Positions 1-8,086 are shown, counted from the stretch's first letter. The stretch is DNA of 16,290 nt from JAAYJR01 sp964563975 (GCA_964563975.1 CAZLZJ010000052.1:1-16290); one strand, 5' to 3'. Made by a program: numbers and translations. Notes: generated by a model from the letters alone, not told the origin.

Positions 1-1028
1 TAATTAATAATAAGTGTTTTTATAAGCTCCACAAATTCAAATATTTCGGTTTTTGATGTATCAAAAGAGGTCATCCATCTTACTTCCGACTCTTTTTCGT
101 TCCAAATATAAAAAGAGAAGTGATCTTGTAATGGTTTAATGATTTTTTTGGGAACTTTTGCAAAGACTCCGTTTGCTTCAACCGGCTGGGTAATTGTAAT
201 TTGTGGTATTTTCGATATTTTTGCTGCTAACAGCTTAGCCATGTTGTTGGAGTGGATTGCAGCTTCTTTCCACAGGTCATTTTCAAAGTAGGCAATAAAT
301 TGAGCGCCCACATACCTCATTTTGGAGTAGAGTTGCATACATTGTTTTCGGAAATATTTAGTGTTAACAGCCAGTTCAGGATCAAATATTAATACCGCTT
401 CGCCCATCATCATTCCATTTTTTGTGCCACCAAATGAAAGTACATCAACCCCGCAATCTTTTGTAAATGATTTAAAATCCATATTGAGAAAAACGGCAGC
501 GTTGGCTATCCTGGCTCCATCCATATGAAGATACATATTGTTACTGTGGGCCAGGTCAGCCAGTTTTTTTATCTCTTCAGGCCTGTACACAGTTCCAAGT
601 TCTGTGGCTTGTGATATTGAAATTACTTTTGGTTGCGAATGATGTTCAAAATCAAAACCTTTAAGATGATGACCGGCTGTATTAACAGTTAATTTGCCAT
701 TTATATGTTTTGTTGTCAGAAGTTTACAACCGGTATACTTTTCAGGCGCACCGCACTCATCTTCTTCTATATGTGAGGTGTCTGCACAAATTATTGAGTT
801 AAAACTTAAGGTTATTGCTGACAATCCCAATACATTGGCGCCTGTGCCGCTGAATACAAAGAATACTTCTGTCTCTTTTCCGAACTGCTCTTTGAAAATA
901 TTTACAGCTTTTTCGGTGAACGGATCATTACCATAACCGGCCATGTGACCCGGGTTGGCGTCTTCAATTGCTTTTAAAACAGCAGGGTGGATTCCTGAGT
1001 TATTATCGCTGGCAAATCCTCGTTTCAT
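1..1028 (-). CDS. ltaE: low-specificity L-threonine aldolase (stop codon at or just beyond the window edge)
   Basis: This is a PLP-dependent fold-type I enzyme that cleaves L-threonine or L-allo-threonine to glycine and acetaldehyde in the cytoplasm. I translated the minus strand from the ATG at 1026-1028 and read 342 open codons to base 3. The last two bases give TA-, so the stop probably straddles the edge; 342 residues fits the family's usual length. Visible family marks are FASDNNSGIHP near residue 5, GHMAGYGNDPFT near 28, FSGTGANVLGL near 59, the PLP-stacking His in SHIEEDECGAPE (about 86), HMDGARIANA (168-177), and the Schiff-base lysine K203 in SFGGTKNGMMMGE. It is divergent from dnaX across 175 bases. 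A threonine aldolase is clear; substrate stereopreference cannot be read from sequence. No exact Bacteroidetes -7 element was found upstream on this strand. Confidence 0.93.
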   Translation of the reverse strand, partial: MKRGFASDNNSGIHPAVLKAIEDANPGHMAGYGNDPFTEKAVNIFKEQFGKETEVFFVFSGTGANVLGLSAITLSFNSIICADTSHIEEDECGAPEKYTGCKLLTTKHINGKLTVNTAGHHLKGFDFEHHSQPKVISISQATELGTVYRPEEIKKLADLAHSNNMYLHMDGARIANAAVFLNMDFKSFTKDCGVDVLSFGGTKNGMMMGEAVLIFDPELAVNTKYFRKQCMQLYSKMRYVGAQFIAYFENDLWKEAAIHSNNMAKLLAAKISKIPQITITQPVEANGVFAKVPKKIIKPLQDHFSFYIWNEKESEVRWMTSFDTSKTEIFEFVELIKTLIIN

Positions 1029-1170
1029 ATTATTCAAATTAATTATTTTCTTAAGTAAAGAAATAAAAAATCGGTGTGAAAAAAAATTGAATAATTAATA
1101 ACGAATAAAATATGAGGTTTTGGTGAACTCTTTGTTGATAAGTTTTACCCGTCAAAAGGATAGAATTGTG

Positions 1171-1178
1171 TATATTTG
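1171..1178 (+). promoter_or_regulatory. probable Bacteroidetes -7 element for dnaX
   Basis: TATATTTG matches the Bacteroidetes -7 consensus TAnnTTTG exactly and lies 25 bases before the dnaX ATG, which would give a leader of roughly 15-20 bases. No TTTG is found at the usual 19-base spacing upstream, so only half of the promoter is supported. Confidence 0.45.
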
Positions 1179-1203
1179 ACTTCTTTGGTAAGATTATTGG
1201 TAA

Positions 1204-2909
1204 ATGGAAAACTATATTGTTTCAGCAAGAAAATACAGGCCCGATTCCTTTGACAGCGTAGTGGCACAATCGTCTATTACAGCAACTTTAAAAAATGCAA
1301 TAAAAAATAATCAGCTGGCTCATGCATACCTTTTTTGCGGGCCGAGAGGAGTGGGAAAAACCACCTGTGCAAGAATATTTGCAAAAACAATCAATTGCTC
1401 TGATATAACTCCGGAAACCGAAGCGTGCAACAAATGTGAATCTTGTATTGCCTTTAATTACGGCCGCTCATTTAATATTCATGAGCTGGATGCAGCGTCG
1501 AACAACTCAGTCGATGATATTCGAATGCTTATAGACCAGATACGTATTCCACCGCAGATTGGTAAATACAGCGTTTATATTATTGATGAAGTTCATATGC
1601 TTACAACTAATGCTTTTAATGCTTTCCTGAAGACTTTGGAAGAGCCGCCGAAACATGCAATATTTATTCTTGCCACTACCGAAAAACATAAAATTATTCC
1701 AACTATTCTGTCGCGGTGCCAGATTTTTGATTTTACAAGAATTGATGTTGATGATATTGCCGGTTATCTTGGATATGTTGCAAAAAATGAAGGTGTTACT
1801 GCTGAAAAAGAGGCTTTGAATATTATTGCAAGAAAAGTCGACGGGGCCATGAGGGATGCTTTGTCGATTTTTGACCAGATAGTAAGTTTTTCAGGTAAAA
1901 ACCTTACATACCAGGATGTAATTACAAATCTTAATATTCTTGATTATGATTATTATTTCAGGTTAATTGACTATTTTCTAAGCAATGAGGTGTCTGGAAC
2001 TCTTCTTATTTTTAATGAGATTCTGAATAAAGGTTTTGATGGACACCATTTTATTAATGGGTTGAGCGATCATTTGAGAAACCTTTTAGTATGTAAAGAT
2101 AGGGCAACTGTGCAGTTGCTTGAGGTTGCAGGTGAGGTGAAAGACCGCTATGAGTTGCAGGCTGCTTCAAGTGATAATGACTTCTTGCTTAACGCATTGG
2201 AAATAAGCAATAACTGCGATATGCAGTATAAAAACACACAAAATAAGCGACTTTTAATTGAACTGGCTTTGATGAAAATGGCTCAGTTGACAAAAAAAAA
2301 AACTTAACTGACAAAAATCTGCCGGAGGATACTCTTTTACCTGTTTTTTCTAAAGATAAACCTGAAAAAAGTAGTGCTTCGACAACAATTCCTTCTCAAA
2401 AACTTAAAACTCAGGTTACTGAAAGGCCATTGAAAAAGCTTATACGTGACGATAAAGCTCCTTCAATACAAGATGCCCTGGCAGGTAAACTGAAAAATGA
2501 AATTGATTCTTCAGAGAAACACATTTTAAATTATGCCGATAAAGGTGATGTCAGTTTATTTACTGCAGATGAATTAAAAGAAAAATGGGATGAGTATGTA
2601 GAAAAATTGACAGAAAGGCCCAATCTTAAATCTACTTTGTCAAAGGTTCCGGCTATAGGTGATAATTTTAATTTGATTCTTGAAGTTGATAATTCGGTAC
2701 AGGAAGACCTGATAGAAAGTATTAAGCCCGAATTGATTGCATGGTTGCGGAAGGAGCTGAAAAACTCAAAGATTGAGCTGGGAATAAAAATTATTGATAT
2801 TGAGCAGAAAAATATAATTTATTCAGATAGTGATAAGTATATTGAGATGGCGAAAAAGAATCCTATGCTGGATATTCTTAAACAAAAGTTCAGGCTTGAT
2901 TTTGAATAG
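1204..2909 (+). CDS. dnaX: DNA polymerase III subunit tau/gamma, apparently decoded through a -1 frameshift at an A11 run
   Basis: DnaX is the AAA+ motor subunit of the clamp loader. The zero frame gives 367 residues and stops at 2305-2307. The N-terminal part is canonical: Walker A GPRGVGKT (46-53), four zinc-binding cysteines (65, 75, 78, 81), Walker B with DEVH (128-131), sensor 1 ATTE (157-160), arginine-finger SRCQ (170-173) and sensor 2 GAMRDALS (214-221). Downstream, the -1 frame is open without interruption from the A11 run (2292-2302) to the TAG at 2907-2909. It encodes a proline/serine/threonine/lysine-rich linker and then a tau-like C-terminal domain (LFTADELKEKWDEYV and on). One -1 step gives 568 residues, a normal length for Bacteroidetes DnaX. 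The zero-frame product would resemble a short gamma. Programmed frameshifting, transcriptional slippage, or a one-base homopolymer error all fit. pdxH converges 45 bases downstream. Confidence 0.93.
2292..2302 (+). other. A11 slippery run in dnaX
   Basis: There are eleven consecutive A bases. In the zero frame they are read ACA AAA AAA AAA ACT TAA, so the stop codon lies two bases after the run. Slipping back one base, or one extra A in the mRNA, joins the frame that stays open to 2909. Established parallels are E. coli dnaX (ribosomal -1 shift on A AAA AAG) and Thermus dnaX (transcriptional slippage on an A run). I see no clear purine-rich stimulator upstream and no strong stem at 5-9 bases downstream, which leans towards slippage over a classical stimulated ribosomal shift. 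Confidence 0.75.
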
Positions 2910-2954
2910 GAAATTTCTATTTATTTCCCTACTGTTTTCATGGATATCAATATT

Positions 2955-3590
2955 TCAGGGTGCCAGTCTTTCTCTTTTCCAGGTATTACCGTACTTTTTA
3001 TATACGATACGGTCATGAAGCCTGTTTAAACGCCCCTGCCAGAATTCCATTTTTACAGGGGCAACAATGTAGCCTCCCCAATAAGAGGGTACCCGGGGTT
3101 CATTTAGTTTATATTTGAGACTATATTCTTTAAACTTGGTTTCTAAATATTTACGGGAAGGTATAACAGAGCTTTGATCGGAAATGATAGCTGCTATACG
3201 GCTTTTAAACGGTCTGGCACGAAAATAGTTTTCCGACAGCTCTTTGTCGGTTTTTGAAGCATGACCACTGATTCGTACCTGGCGCTCAAAAGAGGGCCAG
3301 AAAAAGTGTAATCCCACTGCCGGAATATTTTCTATTGATCTGCTTTTATCCGAATTATAATTTGTGAAAAAAATAAACCCCTTCTCATCAAAATATTTTA
3401 ACAGTACAATACGGGATTCAGGAAATCCATCATATCCGTAAGTTGACAAAGACATGGCGGTAGGCTCCTTTTCGTTTGAGTTAAGAGCATCTTCCAACCA
3501 TATCCGGAACTGCTTCACCGGATCTTCGCTGACCGATCTGAGGCTGATTCCGGGAAAGTCATATTCATTTCTCACAGAGTGAATTTTCAT
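2955..3590 (-). CDS. pdxH: pyridoxamine/pyridoxine 5'-phosphate oxidase
   Basis: This FMN-dependent oxidase converts pyridoxine or pyridoxamine 5'-phosphate to pyridoxal 5'-phosphate, the last step of B6 vitamer salvage. The 211 residues match the family length. Visible marks are DPVKQFRIWLEDAL (23-36), the FMN-binding RIVLLK (60-65), FFTN (74-77), DQSS (138-141), WGGYIVAP (171-178), EFWQGRLNRLHDR (182-194, with R190 and H192 at the substrate-binding positions) and the characteristic C-terminal RLAP. It is the last gene of a minus-strand set: rsmD ends 40 bases upstream, and dnaX converges from the other side. Its product is the cofactor of the threonine aldolase encoded at the left edge, though the two genes are not co-transcribed. 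Start is the ATG at 3588-3590. Confidence 0.96.
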   Translation of the reverse strand: MKIHSVRNEYDFPGISLRSVSEDPVKQFRIWLEDALNSNEKEPTAMSLSTYGYDGFPESRIVLLKYFDEKGFIFFTNYNSDKSRSIENIPAVGLHFFWPSFERQVRISGHASKTDKELSENYFRARPFKSRIAAIISDQSSVIPSRKYLETKFKEYSLKYKLNEPRVPSYWGGYIVAPVKMEFWQGRLNRLHDRIVYKKYGNTWKRERLAP

Positions 3591-3630
3591 CTGTTAAAGC
3601 TTTGTAACTATATTTTTGAACACTTTTGCC

Positions 3631-4167
3631 TCAATATTGTTCAAAAAAGCTGAAGTTTACTTTGCCATAGGTACGCCGGTTAGTGAAGTGTTTATTTTGT
3701 GAAAAATCATAATGGCGGGGATGTTCTAAAATTAACAGGCCTTTATTATTTAATATTGCCGAATTTAATATCAGATTGGGCAGTTCGTCTATACCTTTCA
3801 TATCAAAAGGAGGGTCCATAAAGACTATGTCAAACCCGGTTTTGCATTTTTCGATAAATTTAAATACATCGGTTTTATATACTGATGCATTGTCAACATT
3901 TAATTTTTTGAGCACTTTTTTAATAAACCGGATATGTTTTTCATTGCTGTCAACAAGGGTGACTTCAGCGGCACCGCGACTGATAAATTCATAAGCTATA
4001 CTGCCGGTACCTGAAAAAAGATCAAGTATTCTCATCCCTTCAAAATTATACCGGTTGGCCAATATGTTGAATAATGCCTCTTTAGCCATATCAGTTGTCG
4101 GATGAGCAGAAAAGCTTTTATCCGGATAAAAGATCCGTCCTTTATACAGGCCACCTACTATTCGCAT
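3631..4167 (-). CDS. rsmD: 16S rRNA (guanine-N2) methyltransferase, RsmD family
   Basis: RsmD makes m2G966 (E. coli numbering) in 16S rRNA on the assembling small subunit, using S-adenosylmethionine. At 178 residues it has the usual length. The N terminus MRIVGGLYKGR and HPTTDMAKEALFN (22-34) are the RsmD signature. SAM-binding motif I is ILDLFSGTGSIAYE (47-60), an acidic residue follows in LVDSN (71-75), and the catalytic motif IV is DPPF (118-121). It starts 2 bases after the stop of the DUF3822 gene, so the two are surely co-transcribed and probably translationally coupled. The DUF3822-rsmD pairing is, from memory, a recurring Bacteroidetes arrangement. An 18-bp perfect palindrome lies inside the N-terminal coding part (4115-4132). 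Confidence 0.95.
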   Translation of the reverse strand: MRIVGGLYKGRIFYPDKSFSAHPTTDMAKEALFNILANRYNFEGMRILDLFSGTGSIAYEFISRGAAEVTLVDSNEKHIRFIKKVLKKLNVDNASVYKTDVFKFIEKCKTGFDIVFMDPPFDMKGIDELPNLILNSAILNNKGLLILEHPRHYDFSQNKHFTNRRTYGKVNFSFFEQY

Positions 4168-4169
4168 TT

Positions 4170-4982
4170 TTAAACTATAGTTATGAAACGATACATTGGT
4201 TCGGGGAATGTATGTATATTAAAGCTTACCTCGGGCTTTACAAAAGAAATTGTTCCGGTATGGCTGCTGAGTTTGCCGCAAATATTATTATAAGTCTCAA
4301 TGTCACCGGCTACTATGAGATTAGCTTCCTTATAGACAATATTATTGGCACTCAACAGAGAAAAAAGATAAAAAGCTGCATCGTCTGAATTGGTGTAGTT
4401 GTAGCAATTCACTGATTTTAGTTCTTTTCCGCTATACAGTATGGTAAAGAAACTGTTTTTATAAAAATAGAGAGTTATGAAAATAGTGTTTTCCTTTAGT
4501 TGTGATTGTATCCTGTCGTTCAGAACAGTTACAGGATGGATGATTTTAAAGTCAGAAAATTTTTGAGCTGTCTCTTTCAAAAATTGCTCGTTGATGGAAA
4601 AAACCAAGTTGCATCTGTTTGCAGGCCAGTAATTATCATAAGCTTTATACCCACTCTGTTTGCCAAAGAGCCGGTTTATCAGCTCATCTTGTTTATCGTA
4701 ATTATAATAATCACCCGGTATGGCAGTTATCTTATCTGAGAAGTAAATTATTCGTACCTCTTTAAAGTCTTTTTCAAAAATTTTATTGGTTGATAACCAT
4801 TCACTAAATCTTCGACCCAAAAATTTACCGGAGCTTATTTTTACCGGAGATTTTTTTAAAGCTAAAAGCCGGTTATTGTGAATTATGGAAAAGTAAAATC
4901 CATCCAGGCTTACCTGAATGGATAAAATATATTCTTTTGCGTAGATTAAATCGAAAGTTTTATCTGCAATGAGTGCGGACAT
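4170..4982 (-). CDS. DUF3822 family protein
   Basis: This 270-residue cytoplasmic protein of unknown function is recognised as DUF3822 from its N-terminal pattern (YILSIQVSLDGFYFSI, 18-33), its length, and its place directly upstream of rsmD. From memory the family belongs to the actin-like ATPase (ASKHA) fold group. The visible layout fits two similar halves: a first beta-rich half with LSIQVSLDGF and a second with TIFITLYFYKNSFFTILY from about residue 165, each resembling the ASKHA opening strand-turn-strand. I cannot see a convincing full phosphate-binding motif, so ATPase activity is doubtful. There is no signal peptide or membrane segment. It follows the membrane-protein gene by 5 bases and precedes rsmD by 2. 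Family assignment is fairly sure; function is unknown. Confidence 0.82.
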   Translation of the reverse strand: MSALIADKTFDLIYAKEYILSIQVSLDGFYFSIIHNNRLLALKKSPVKISSGKFLGRRFSEWLSTNKIFEKDFKEVRIIYFSDKITAIPGDYYNYDKQDELINRLFGKQSGYKAYDNYWPANRCNLVFSINEQFLKETAQKFSDFKIIHPVTVLNDRIQSQLKENTIFITLYFYKNSFFTILYSGKELKSVNCYNYTNSDDAAFYLFSLLSANNIVYKEANLIVAGDIETYNNICGKLSSHTGTISFVKPEVSFNIHTFPEPMYRFITIV

Positions 4983-4987
4983 TCTTT

Positions 4988-5620
4988 TTATTCCCAGTTT
5001 CCGGCATTATTAACTGTCTCTGTAAGAGAGCCAACTTTTAATCCCGGATATTTTTCATTTAACCTGCTTTTTTCATTCAGATTTATAACGTACTGCCTGT
5101 CGAGTCCTCTTAAAACGATATTATTATGAGCTTTTGCTTCAAAAACAGGTACTTTAATTCCCGAACCTGTTGTAATAATATTACTACCAAGCATAAATGT
5201 AGCCACCGTATCAGGTATAGGAATGTATTTAAGCTGTTCAGGATTGAAAGAAGGATCAAAAACCGATTGCAGAACGCTGATTCTTATTGTATCACGAATT
5301 ATTAAACCTAAGCTGATAGCTTTTTTTTCAGTGATCCCTTTTTCAATCATGCTGTCGGTAAGTTCTCCAATTTTTCTTACATTCCTGACGGAGTCAGTTT
5401 TTACAAAGTCAATCAGGGTATCCCAGCTGCCGGTGAATCTGCCATAAACGTCTTTATATGCCAGCTGTGCTTTCCTTATATCCTTAAGTCTTTGGATTGT
5501 AGCATCATACCTGTAAGTCTTTGATTTTTCGAAATCGATTGGGTCCTGAATACTTTTATAAATTAAGAAAGAGAGCCCGATCGCAGCAATAATTAATAAA
5601 ATCTGAATAATAGTTCTCAT
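4988..5620 (-). CDS. small single-pass membrane protein with a pseudopilin-like architecture, function unknown
   Basis: I do not recognise a named family. The best start is the ATG at 5618-5620 (210 residues). The open frame extends upstream to a TTG at 5659, but that codon lies inside a consensus -7 element (5657-5664). From the ATG, residues 3-22 (TIIQILLIIAAIGLSFLIYK) form one hydrophobic helix with a short N-in tail. A charged amphipathic helix follows, containing QLAYKDVYGRFTGSWDTLIDFV (about 52-73), then a soluble beta-rich domain. An N-terminal helix running into an AYKxxxGRFxxxWDxLI-type segment resembles type II pseudopilins, but the processing-site glycine and Glu5 are not evident. 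It is the first gene of the set with DUF3822, rsmD and pdxH. A role as a periplasm-facing partner of DUF3822 is inference only. Confidence 0.75.
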   Translation of the reverse strand: MRTIIQILLIIAAIGLSFLIYKSIQDPIDFEKSKTYRYDATIQRLKDIRKAQLAYKDVYGRFTGSWDTLIDFVKTDSVRNVRKIGELTDSMIEKGITEKKAISLGLIIRDTIRISVLQSVFDPSFNPEQLKYIPIPDTVATFMLGSNIITTGSGIKVPVFEAKAHNNIVLRGLDRQYVINLNEKSRLNEKYPGLKVGSLTETVNNAGNWE

Positions 5621-5656
5621 TTTTATATTTTTAATATGTTTATCAACGAATGAATG

Positions 5657-5664
5657 CAAATTTA
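5657..5664 (-). promoter_or_regulatory. -7 element for the membrane protein-DUF3822-rsmD-pdxH set
   Basis: On the minus strand this reads TAAATTTG, an exact TAnnTTTG match. It would place transcription start near 5650 and give about a 30-base leader to the ATG at 5620. No clear TTTG lies 19 bases further upstream; that stretch is A/T-only. The element decides the start of the gene, because the alternative TTG start lies within it. Confidence 0.5.
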
Positions 5665-5712
5665 TAAAAAAAAATAAATTACCTTAACTAAAGGATTGTT
5701 ATTTTAGCTGAT

Positions 5713-7131
5713 ATGATAAAAAATCATGTTAAAAGTTTATTAATTAAAAATTTAAATTTTACTCCTACCTCCGGTCAGGAGGTTTTGCTTGAGGGATTAT
5801 CAAAATTTATATCCTCAAAAGATATAAAAGAGGTTATTTTAATTAAAGGATTTGCCGGAACAGGTAAGACAACAGTGATCAGTGCACTTCATCGAACATT
5901 ATCCTCGCTGGGCATAAGACCCGTGCTGATGGCTCCAACCGGAAGGGCGGCAAAAGTAATGGCAGGTTATACAGGTATGCCTGCTTATACAATTCATAAA
6001 GTTATTTATCGCCAGAAATCTTCTCCTGACGGAAGCGGTACTTTTGTTGTCGATAAAAATTTTTATAAAAATACCTTTTTTATTGTTGATGAAGCCTCGA
6101 TGATTTCAAATGAAAATAGTGAAAATTCTGTTTTTGGAAGCGGGCGACTACTTGATGATATGCTGGAATATGTTTTTTCCGGTATAAATTGCAGATTGAT
6201 TTTTACCGGTGATACTGCTCAGCTTCCTCCTGTGGGAATAAGTGTAAGCCCGGCACTTGATCCTGTAACGCTAAAAAAATACGGACTGACAATTAATGAA
6301 TTCATTCTTACCGATGTTGTGCGTCAGGCTGAAGATTCGGGAATATTGTCGTGTGCAACATTGATAAGGAAGCAAATAGAGAATAGTGATAAATATGGAT
6401 TTTTTAATTTACAGATTGAATCATTTTCAGATGTTGAAAGAATCCGGGGAGCTGATCTTAGCGAGTACTTGAAAAATTGTTATGATAAATATGGCCTTTT
6501 TGATACTGCGGTTGTTACACGGTCAAATAAGAGAGCAAACCTGTTTAATAAAGGAATAAGGAATACAATTCTTTACAGAGAAAATGAAATAGAAAAGGGC
6601 GATATTTTGATGATTGTAAAAAATAACTATTTCTGGAATGATGGTACACCGGGACTTGATTTTATTGCTAATGGCGATATTGCTGAGGTGGTTGCAATAA
6701 TAAGTTATGAGGAGGTGTACGGATTTCATTTTGCCAATGTAATATTGCGATTTACAGATTATGATAATATTGAGTTAAAGTGTAAAATTATTCTTGATAC
6801 TTTATATGCAGAGACTGCATCAATGCCTTTAGAACAAAGCAGGCAGCTTTTTGATGCTGTTTCAGAAGATTATGCTGAGTATAAAAACCGGCGAAAAAGG
6901 TGGGAGGAGATTAAAAAAAATCAATATTTTAATGCCCTTCAGGTGAAATTTGCATATTCTATTACTTGCCATAAAGCTCAGGGCGGCCAGTGGAAAGCAG
7001 TTTTTATTGATCATGGTTACTTAGTTGAAGAGATGCTTGATCGCGAATATTACAGGTGGCTTTATACAGCATTTACCAGATCTGTGGAAAAATTATTTCT
7101 TGTAAATTTCAATTCAAAATTTTTCAGTTAA
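5713..7131 (+). CDS. RecD-like SF1B DNA helicase (AAA domain plus UvrD-like C-terminal domain), short form
   Basis: This 472-residue protein is a superfamily 1B (5' to 3') helicase of the RecD/RecD2 group, probably acting in DNA repair or recombination. Motifs in order: Q-like region FTPTSGQ (16-22), Walker A GFAGTGKTT (46-54), motif Ia APTGRAAK (74-81), motif II DEAS (126-129), motif III GDTAQLPPVG (166-175), VVRQ (202-205), then, in the C-terminal UvrD_C_2 part, SITCHKAQGGQW (about 416-427) and YTAFTR (about 451-456). It lacks the long N-terminal region and helix-hairpin-helix module of RecD2 (usually over 700 residues) and starts almost directly with the helicase core. No recB or recC is nearby, so exonuclease V membership is not supported. 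It is divergent from the membrane protein-DUF3822 set across a 92-base gap and convergent with rnz. Confidence 0.9.
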   Translation: MIKNHVKSLLIKNLNFTPTSGQEVLLEGLSKFISSKDIKEVILIKGFAGTGKTTVISALHRTLSSLGIRPVLMAPTGRAAKVMAGYTGMPAYTIHKVIYRQKSSPDGSGTFVVDKNFYKNTFFIVDEASMISNENSENSVFGSGRLLDDMLEYVFSGINCRLIFTGDTAQLPPVGISVSPALDPVTLKKYGLTINEFILTDVVRQAEDSGILSCATLIRKQIENSDKYGFFNLQIESFSDVERIRGADLSEYLKNCYDKYGLFDTAVVTRSNKRANLFNKGIRNTILYRENEIEKGDILMIVKNNYFWNDGTPGLDFIANGDIAEVVAIISYEEVYGFHFANVILRFTDYDNIELKCKIILDTLYAETASMPLEQSRQLFDAVSEDYAEYKNRRKRWEEIKKNQYFNALQVKFAYSITCHKAQGGQWKAVFIDHGYLVEEMLDREYYRWLYTAFTRSVEKLFLVNFNSKFFS

Positions 7132-7159
7132 TGAAACGAGCATCCCGGTTAAAATAGAA

Positions 7160-8080
7160 TTATTTTTTCGGTATTTTATATATTTCCCCATCAACAGCCG
7201 GTACTGTTTCGGGGAAAATCTGTCCGGCTTCCTGCAGGAATATCTCAATCTCTTTATAACGAGCTGAAAAATGACCAATTATTAGCTTTTCAGCATTAGC
7301 TGCCCTTGCTATTTTGGCAGCATCAAGTGCAGTAGAATGCATGGTGGCTGTTGCCCGATCTTTTAGTTCTTCAGTATATGTAGCTTCATGATAAAGTAGG
7401 TCAACTCCATGAATTGTTTTAATAATTTCCGGATAATAGACTGTGTCCGAACAGAAAGCATATGATCTGGGCGAAGGGGGAGGGGTTGTTAAGAGGCTAT
7501 TGGGAATTATCTTTCCATCATCGGTAATATAGTCGGCTCCCTTTTTTATCTCTTTAATATTTGACACAGGGATTTTAAATTGCTCAATGCACTCTTTAAT
7601 TATATTGAACTCTTTTTTTTTCTCTTTAAACAGAAATCCGCAGCAAGGAATACTATGCTTTAGGGGAAAAGAGAAGACCTCAACTTTATCGTCACAAAAG
7701 ATTTTTTCAGGTGTTTTAAAATTTAACGGATGAAAAACAATCTTGAATTGTAACTCTTTTTTGAGGAAATCTATTTGAGGCCGGATTAAATCTTTTAGCA
7801 GTGAATGAGAATAAATGTGTAAATCGTTCTTGATTCCCAGCAGGTTAAATGAAGATATTAAGCCGATTAATCCATAATAGTGATCGCCGTGTAAATGTGA
7901 AATCAGGATATTTTTTATTTTGCCGAATCCGATTTTTTGCCGTCTTATCTGAATTTGAGTACCCTCTCCACAATCTGTTAAAAAATATCGCCCGCATACA
8001 TTTACCACCTGGGCGGTAGGGTATCTGTCAGATGTTGGTGCAGCAGAACTGCTTCCCAATATTGTTACTTCGAAAGGCAT
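7160..8080 (-). CDS. rnz: ribonuclease Z (tRNA 3' endonuclease)
   Basis: RNase Z is a zinc-dependent metallo-beta-lactamase-fold endonuclease that trims tRNA precursors at the 3' end. The 306 residues fit the short (ELAC1-like) form. The zinc ligands are all visible: HLHGDH (62-67), H142 in LKHSIPCCG, D212 in CSDT, H248 in TMHSTA and H270 in GHFSARY. The opening VTILGSSSAAPTSDRYPTAQ (5-24) and the LTDCGEGTQIQ segment (34-44) are also typical. A proline-rich turn, TTPPPSPRSYAF (198-209), lies before the DT motif, where family members usually vary. The gene starts 6 bases after the STAS gene stop and is the last of the rpsA-STAS-rnz set; the helicase gene converges 28 bases beyond. Confidence 0.96.
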   Translation of the reverse strand: MPFEVTILGSSSAAPTSDRYPTAQVVNVCGRYFLTDCGEGTQIQIRRQKIGFGKIKNILISHLHGDHYYGLIGLISSFNLLGIKNDLHIYSHSLLKDLIRPQIDFLKKELQFKIVFHPLNFKTPEKIFCDDKVEVFSFPLKHSIPCCGFLFKEKKKEFNIIKECIEQFKIPVSNIKEIKKGADYITDDGKIIPNSLLTTPPPSPRSYAFCSDTVYYPEIIKTIHGVDLLYHEATYTEELKDRATATMHSTALDAAKIARAANAEKLIIGHFSARYKEIEIFLQEAGQIFPETVPAVDGEIYKIPKK

Positions 8081-8086
8081 TTCAGC

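Noticed and set aside
694..936. Plus-strand open frame of 80 codons
   Set aside because: It is antisense to the well-conserved threonine aldolase; the protein-like signal is all on the minus strand.
2344..2370. Stem TTTTTTC/GAAAAAA downstream of the dnaX A-run as a frameshift stimulator
   Set aside because: It is only seven mostly A-T pairs with a 13-base loop and begins more than 40 bases after the run, too far for a classical stimulator.
2430..2909. A separate gene of 159 codons starting at TTG 2430
   Set aside because: The same frame is open without a stop back to the A11 run, and the encoded part matches a tau C-terminal region, so it belongs to dnaX.
2830..3018. Plus-strand open frame across the dnaX/pdxH junction
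   Set aside because: It overlaps the end of the tau frame and the end of pdxH, and its composition is that of a shadow frame.
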